Below are positions 61,150 to 64,000 of a stretch of 64,000 bases of DNA, piece by piece (the stretch's first letter is position 1; each line of letters starts with the position of its first letter). The position numbers and the translations under genes are program-made. The notes beneath the pieces are model-generated. The model was given only the letters and a program-made list of their open reading frames with translations, did not search any database and was not told the DNA's origin. Source of the DNA: Streptomyces violens (GTDB lineage: Bacteria; Actinomycetota; Actinomycetes; Streptomycetales; Streptomycetaceae); assembly GCF_000717745.1 (NCBI RefSeq), contig NZ_JOBH01000004.1, positions 372,001 to 436,000 on the forward strand, written 5' to 3'.

Positions 61150-64000
61150 GACTCTTCGTCACCCTCGCTCCGGCCGCCCCGGAAACCTCCGCTCCGGCCC
61201 GGCCCGGCTCCCCGCACGCCGCCCCCGAGCGGCGCGACATGGTCCTGGACGCCCCGGGCTCGACCACCGTCGGCGCACTGGCCGCACGCCTCGCCGGTGA
61301 GCACACCACCGCCGACGGCGCGGCCTCTGCGCTCTACCTCGGCGACTGCGAACTCCCCGCCGACCTGCCGCTGTCCGCCACCGGCATACGGGACGGCGCC
61401 ACGCTCGGTCTCGGCGGTCCGGTACCGCCCGAGCCCGACGGGGGCTACGGTCCCGACCGGGCCGAACTGCCGCCGCCGTCCCGTTCCGCCGACGGCGAGC
61501 GGCTGCCGCGCGGCCCCCGCGTCGAACTCCAGCTCATCGGCGGACGCGGCGCCGGACGGGTCTGGCCGCTGGACCTCGGTACGCACACCGTCGGTCCCGC
61601 GGAGGGCAGTTCGGTACGCCTCCAGGGCCGCGACGTGCCCGCCGAAGGCATCCGGATCACCGTCCGCCCGGACGGCACCGTGCTGCTGAACGCCGGCCTG
61701 GCGGTCAGCGGCCCCGGTGCTGGCGACGGCCCTGCGGCGGACGCCGGCACCGGGACCGTGCCCGGCCACCGCACCGGCGTACGCCTGTCCGTGCCCGAAC
61801 CGCCGCCCGCCCGGCCCCGCGCCGATGCCACCCCGCTGCCGCCCGCGCCGCCGCCCGAACTCCCCGACCCCTACGCCGACACGCACGCCCCCGTCCCCGA
61901 GGGCTGGGCGGAGTGGCCGCTCGGCGGTGAGCTGCGGATGGGCGAGTACCTGCTGCGGGTGGCCGAGCCCACCGAGGCGGACGCCGCCGTGACGGCCTCC
62001 GAGGACGGCGCGTACCTGGACTTCAACCGGCCGCCGCGGATCGTGCCGCCGCTGGTGCCGGAACGGTTCACGCTGCCCTCGCCGCCGGTGCCGCCGGCCC
62101 GGCGCACCATCCCGCTGCTGGTGGTGCTCGCGCCGATGTTCATGGGCGTCGGCATGGTCGTCTTCCTGCACTCGTACTTCTACTTGATGTTCGCGTTCTT
62201 CAGCCCGGTGCTCGCCATCGGCAACTGGATCAGCTCCAAGCGGAGCGGCTGGCGCGACTTCCTGGACTCGGTCGCCAACTACCGTGCCCGGCGCGCCTCG
62301 TTGGAGGAGGACGTCAAGGACATGGTCGCGCACGAGCGCGGCCTGCGGGTCGCCGCCGGCCCCGACCCGGCCGCCGCCGGCATGTGGGCCGTCGGCCCCG
62401 GCGCCCGGCTGTGGGAACGCCGCCGCGGCCACTCCGACCACCTCCTGCTGCGCGTCGGCACGGTACGCCAGGCGTCGCTGCTGACGATCGAGGACAGCTC
62501 CCGCGAGGACAACCACCGTTCCGTCAACTGGCAGATCCCCGACATGCCGATCGGCGTGAACCTGTGCGGGGACGGTGTCGTCGGCATCTCGGGCGAGACG
62601 GACGCGGCCCGGGCGCTGGCCCGCTGGACCGTCGCGCAGGCCGCGATCCTGCACAGCCCGCGCGACGTCCGGATCACCGTGCTCACCGACGCGGCGGGCG
62701 CGCCCGCCTGGCAGTGGGTGCGCTGGCTGCCGCACGCCCGCCCCGGCGAGGGCGGCGTCGCCGCGCCGCCGTCCGGCGGGCCCACCGTGACCATCGGCAA
62801 CGACCCGGAGACGGTCGCCAACCGGGTCTCCGAACTGGTCTCCGCGATCCGTTCCCGGGCCCGCTCCCGTGAGTCGGCGATGGGCGGCGCGCTGCTGGCC
62901 GAACCCGACCTCGTCGTCGTCCTGGACGGTGCGCGGCGGCTGCGCGACGTGCCCGGCGTGGTGCAGGTGCTCAAGGAGGGCCCGGCCGTAAGGGTGTTCC
63001 TGATCTGCCTCGACCAGGAGGAGCGGATGCTCCCCGAGGAGTGCGTCACCGTCTGCGCGGTCGGCGCCCGCGAGGTGACGCTGCGCCGTACCGGCAACGC
63101 CGACATCACCGGCATCCGGCCCGACCTGGTGGACACCGGCTGGTGCGAGCGGATCGGCCGGGCCCTGGCCCCCGTACGCGACGTCACCCCGGACGGCTCG
63201 GACGGCCTGCCGGACCGCGTCAAGCTGCTGGACCTGCTCGGCCTCGAACCGCCGCGGGCCGCCGAACTGGCCGCCCGCTGGACCAAGCGCCCGGCCTCCA
63301 CCGGCGTCCTGCTCGGCACCGGCTACACCGGGCCGGTCACCTTTGACCTGGTCAAGGACGGCCCGCACGGCCTGATCGCGGGCACGACCGGCGCCGGCAA
63401 GTCCGAACTCCTCCAGACGCTGGTGGCTTCCCTGGCGGCGGTCAACCGGCCGGACGAGATGACGTTCGTCCTCGTCGACTACAAGGGCGGCAGCGCCTTC
63501 GCCGGCTGTGAGCGGCTGCCGCACGTCCTCGGCATGGTCACCGACCTGGACAGCCACCTGGTCGAGCGGGCGCTGACCTCGCTGACCGCCGAACTGACCC
63601 GCCGCGAACGCGTCCTGGCCGACGCGGGTGCCAAGGACCACACCGAGTACCGGGCGATGCGCCGCCGCGACCCCGCGCTCGCACCGCTGCCGAGGCTGCT
63701 GCTCATCATCGACGAGTTCGCCACCCTCGCCCGCGACGTGCCCGAGTTCGTGCCGGGGCTGGTCGGCATCGCCCAGCGCGGCCGCTCGCTCGGCCTGCAC
63801 CTGTTGCTCGCCACCCAGCGCCCGGCCGGTGTGGTCACCGCCGACATCCGCGCCAACACCAACCTGCGGATCTCGCTGCGCGTCACCGACGCCCTCGACA
63901 GCCAGGACGTCCTGGAGGTCAACGACGCGGTGAGCATCTCCAGCGACACCCCGGGCCGCGCCCTGGCCCGGATCGGGCACCGCTCGGTGCTCCCGTTCCA
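61146..64000 (+). CDS. eccC: EccC-type FtsK/SpoIIIE ATPase of type VII secretion (partial)
   Basis: The first 951 residues of an EccC. The N-terminus is ubiquitin-like (RLFVTLAPAAP to about residue 95), then an FHA-like beta domain (about 118-190, ELQLIGGRGAGRVWPL). Two membrane segments follow (about 318-360, LLVVLAPMFMGVGMVVFLHSYF). The first ATPase domain has the P-loop GTTGAGKSEL near residue 750, VLVDYKGGSAF, and the Walker B-like LLLIIDEFATL. It powers export of WXG100 proteins. The GTG overlaps the preceding stop (GTGA). The gene runs off the right edge; further ATPase domains are expected there. Confidence 0.92.
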   Translation, partial: MRLFVTLAPAAPETSAPARPGSPHAAPERRDMVLDAPGSTTVGALAARLAGEHTTADGAASALYLGDCELPADLPLSATGIRDGATLGLGGPVPPEPDGGYGPDRAELPPPSRSADGERLPRGPRVELQLIGGRGAGRVWPLDLGTHTVGPAEGSSVRLQGRDVPAEGIRITVRPDGTVLLNAGLAVSGPGAGDGPAADAGTGTVPGHRTGVRLSVPEPPPARPRADATPLPPAPPPELPDPYADTHAPVPEGWAEWPLGGELRMGEYLLRVAEPTEADAAVTASEDGAYLDFNRPPRIVPPLVPERFTLPSPPVPPARRTIPLLVVLAPMFMGVGMVVFLHSYFYLMFAFFSPVLAIGNWISSKRSGWRDFLDSVANYRARRASLEEDVKDMVAHERGLRVAAGPDPAAAGMWAVGPGARLWERRRGHSDHLLLRVGTVRQASLLTIEDSSREDNHRSVNWQIPDMPIGVNLCGDGVVGISGETDAARALARWTVAQAAILHSPRDVRITVLTDAAGAPAWQWVRWLPHARPGEGGVAAPPSGGPTVTIGNDPETVANRVSELVSAIRSRARSRESAMGGALLAEPDLVVVLDGARRLRDVPGVVQVLKEGPAVRVFLICLDQEERMLPEECVTVCAVGAREVTLRRTGNADITGIRPDLVDTGWCERIGRALAPVRDVTPDGSDGLPDRVKLLDLLGLEPPRAAELAARWTKRPASTGVLLGTGYTGPVTFDLVKDGPHGLIAGTTGAGKSELLQTLVASLAAVNRPDEMTFVLVDYKGGSAFAGCERLPHVLGMVTDLDSHLVERALTSLTAELTRRERVLADAGAKDHTEYRAMRRRDPALAPLPRLLLIIDEFATLARDVPEFVPGLVGIAQRGRSLGLHLLLATQRPAGVVTADIRANTNLRISLRVTDALDSQDVLEVNDAVSISSDTPGRALARIGHRSVLPF

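Noticed and set aside
59820..63980. 1386-codon open frame on the minus strand opposite the sigma/EccC region
   Set aside because: It is antisense to clear genes; long stop-free antisense frames are normal in such GC-rich DNA, and the translation is Gly/Arg/Val-rich with no domain.

Overview
The window is high-GC actinomycete DNA, almost certainly Streptomyces or a close relative. The evidence is GTG starts, 4-base ATGA/GTGA gene overlaps, dense coding with long antisense shadow frames, a DmdR-type iron box, a DasR-type site, a DUF6411-like protein, a cysteine-rich leader peptide ahead of sulfur-import genes and a type VII secretion ATPase. I saw no tRNA, rRNA or CRISPR array.

Bases 1-11.8 kb are the right part of a LysW (amino-group carrier protein) natural-product cluster. 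A leftward operon encodes the carrier LysW, an ArgC/LysY reductase, an ArgB/LysZ kinase and the start of an M20 LysK peptidase. Divergent rightward genes encode a DegT-type aminotransferase, a two-subunit transketolase, a free peptidyl carrier protein and a family-3 acyltransferase. Carrier, reductase, kinase, transketolase, aminotransferase and peptidase are the set known to build the dihydroxy-diamino acid DADH of vazabitide/azinomycin-type compounds. The LysX ligase is not in the window. A thioesterase and a DNA-binding protein follow, then a cysC-cysD-cysN PAPS-forming cassette.

Bases 11.9-17.5 kb are a galactoside catabolic island: GH36 alpha-galactosidase, ROK regulator, galactonate dehydratase and FadR-type GntR regulator. 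Bases 17.6-24.8 kb are a six-gene leftward aromatic-degradation operon (two FAH-family hydrolases, extradiol dioxygenase, ACMSD-like amidohydrolase, FAD monooxygenase, cyclase) with a divergent LysR regulator. A 19-residue hydrophobic peptide gene, manA, a second acyltransferase, a FUSC membrane protein and metE follow; metE lies behind a cobalamin riboswitch.

Bases 32.7-45.4 kb are a second natural-product locus. An iron box precedes a stand-alone enterochelin-esterase N-domain gene and a 3100-residue iterative-type PKS-NRPS (KS-AT-DH-KR-ACP-C-A-PCP-TE). Its A-domain code reads close to ornithine, as in polycyclic tetramate macrolactam synthases. A DUF4188 (Fma-ABM-like) gene overlaps its end. 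A convergent P450-ferredoxin-TetR operon has a perfect palindrome in its promoter. The ring-forming oxidoreductases of known tetramate macrolactam clusters are absent here.

Bases 45.4-50.3 kb are a das-like amino-sugar ABC operon ending in a GH20 hexosaminidase, with a dre-like site and a second palindrome upstream. Next come a DUF6411 protein, a YciO/Sua5 protein, a flavoprotein monooxygenase and an ssuCBA-type sulfonate importer preceded by a Cys-rich leader peptide. After a YjbQ protein lies a scar region with two decayed transposases, an unknown gene and an APH-family kinase. The window ends in an ECF sigma factor translationally coupled to a membrane protein and to EccC of a type VII secretion system, which runs off the right edge.
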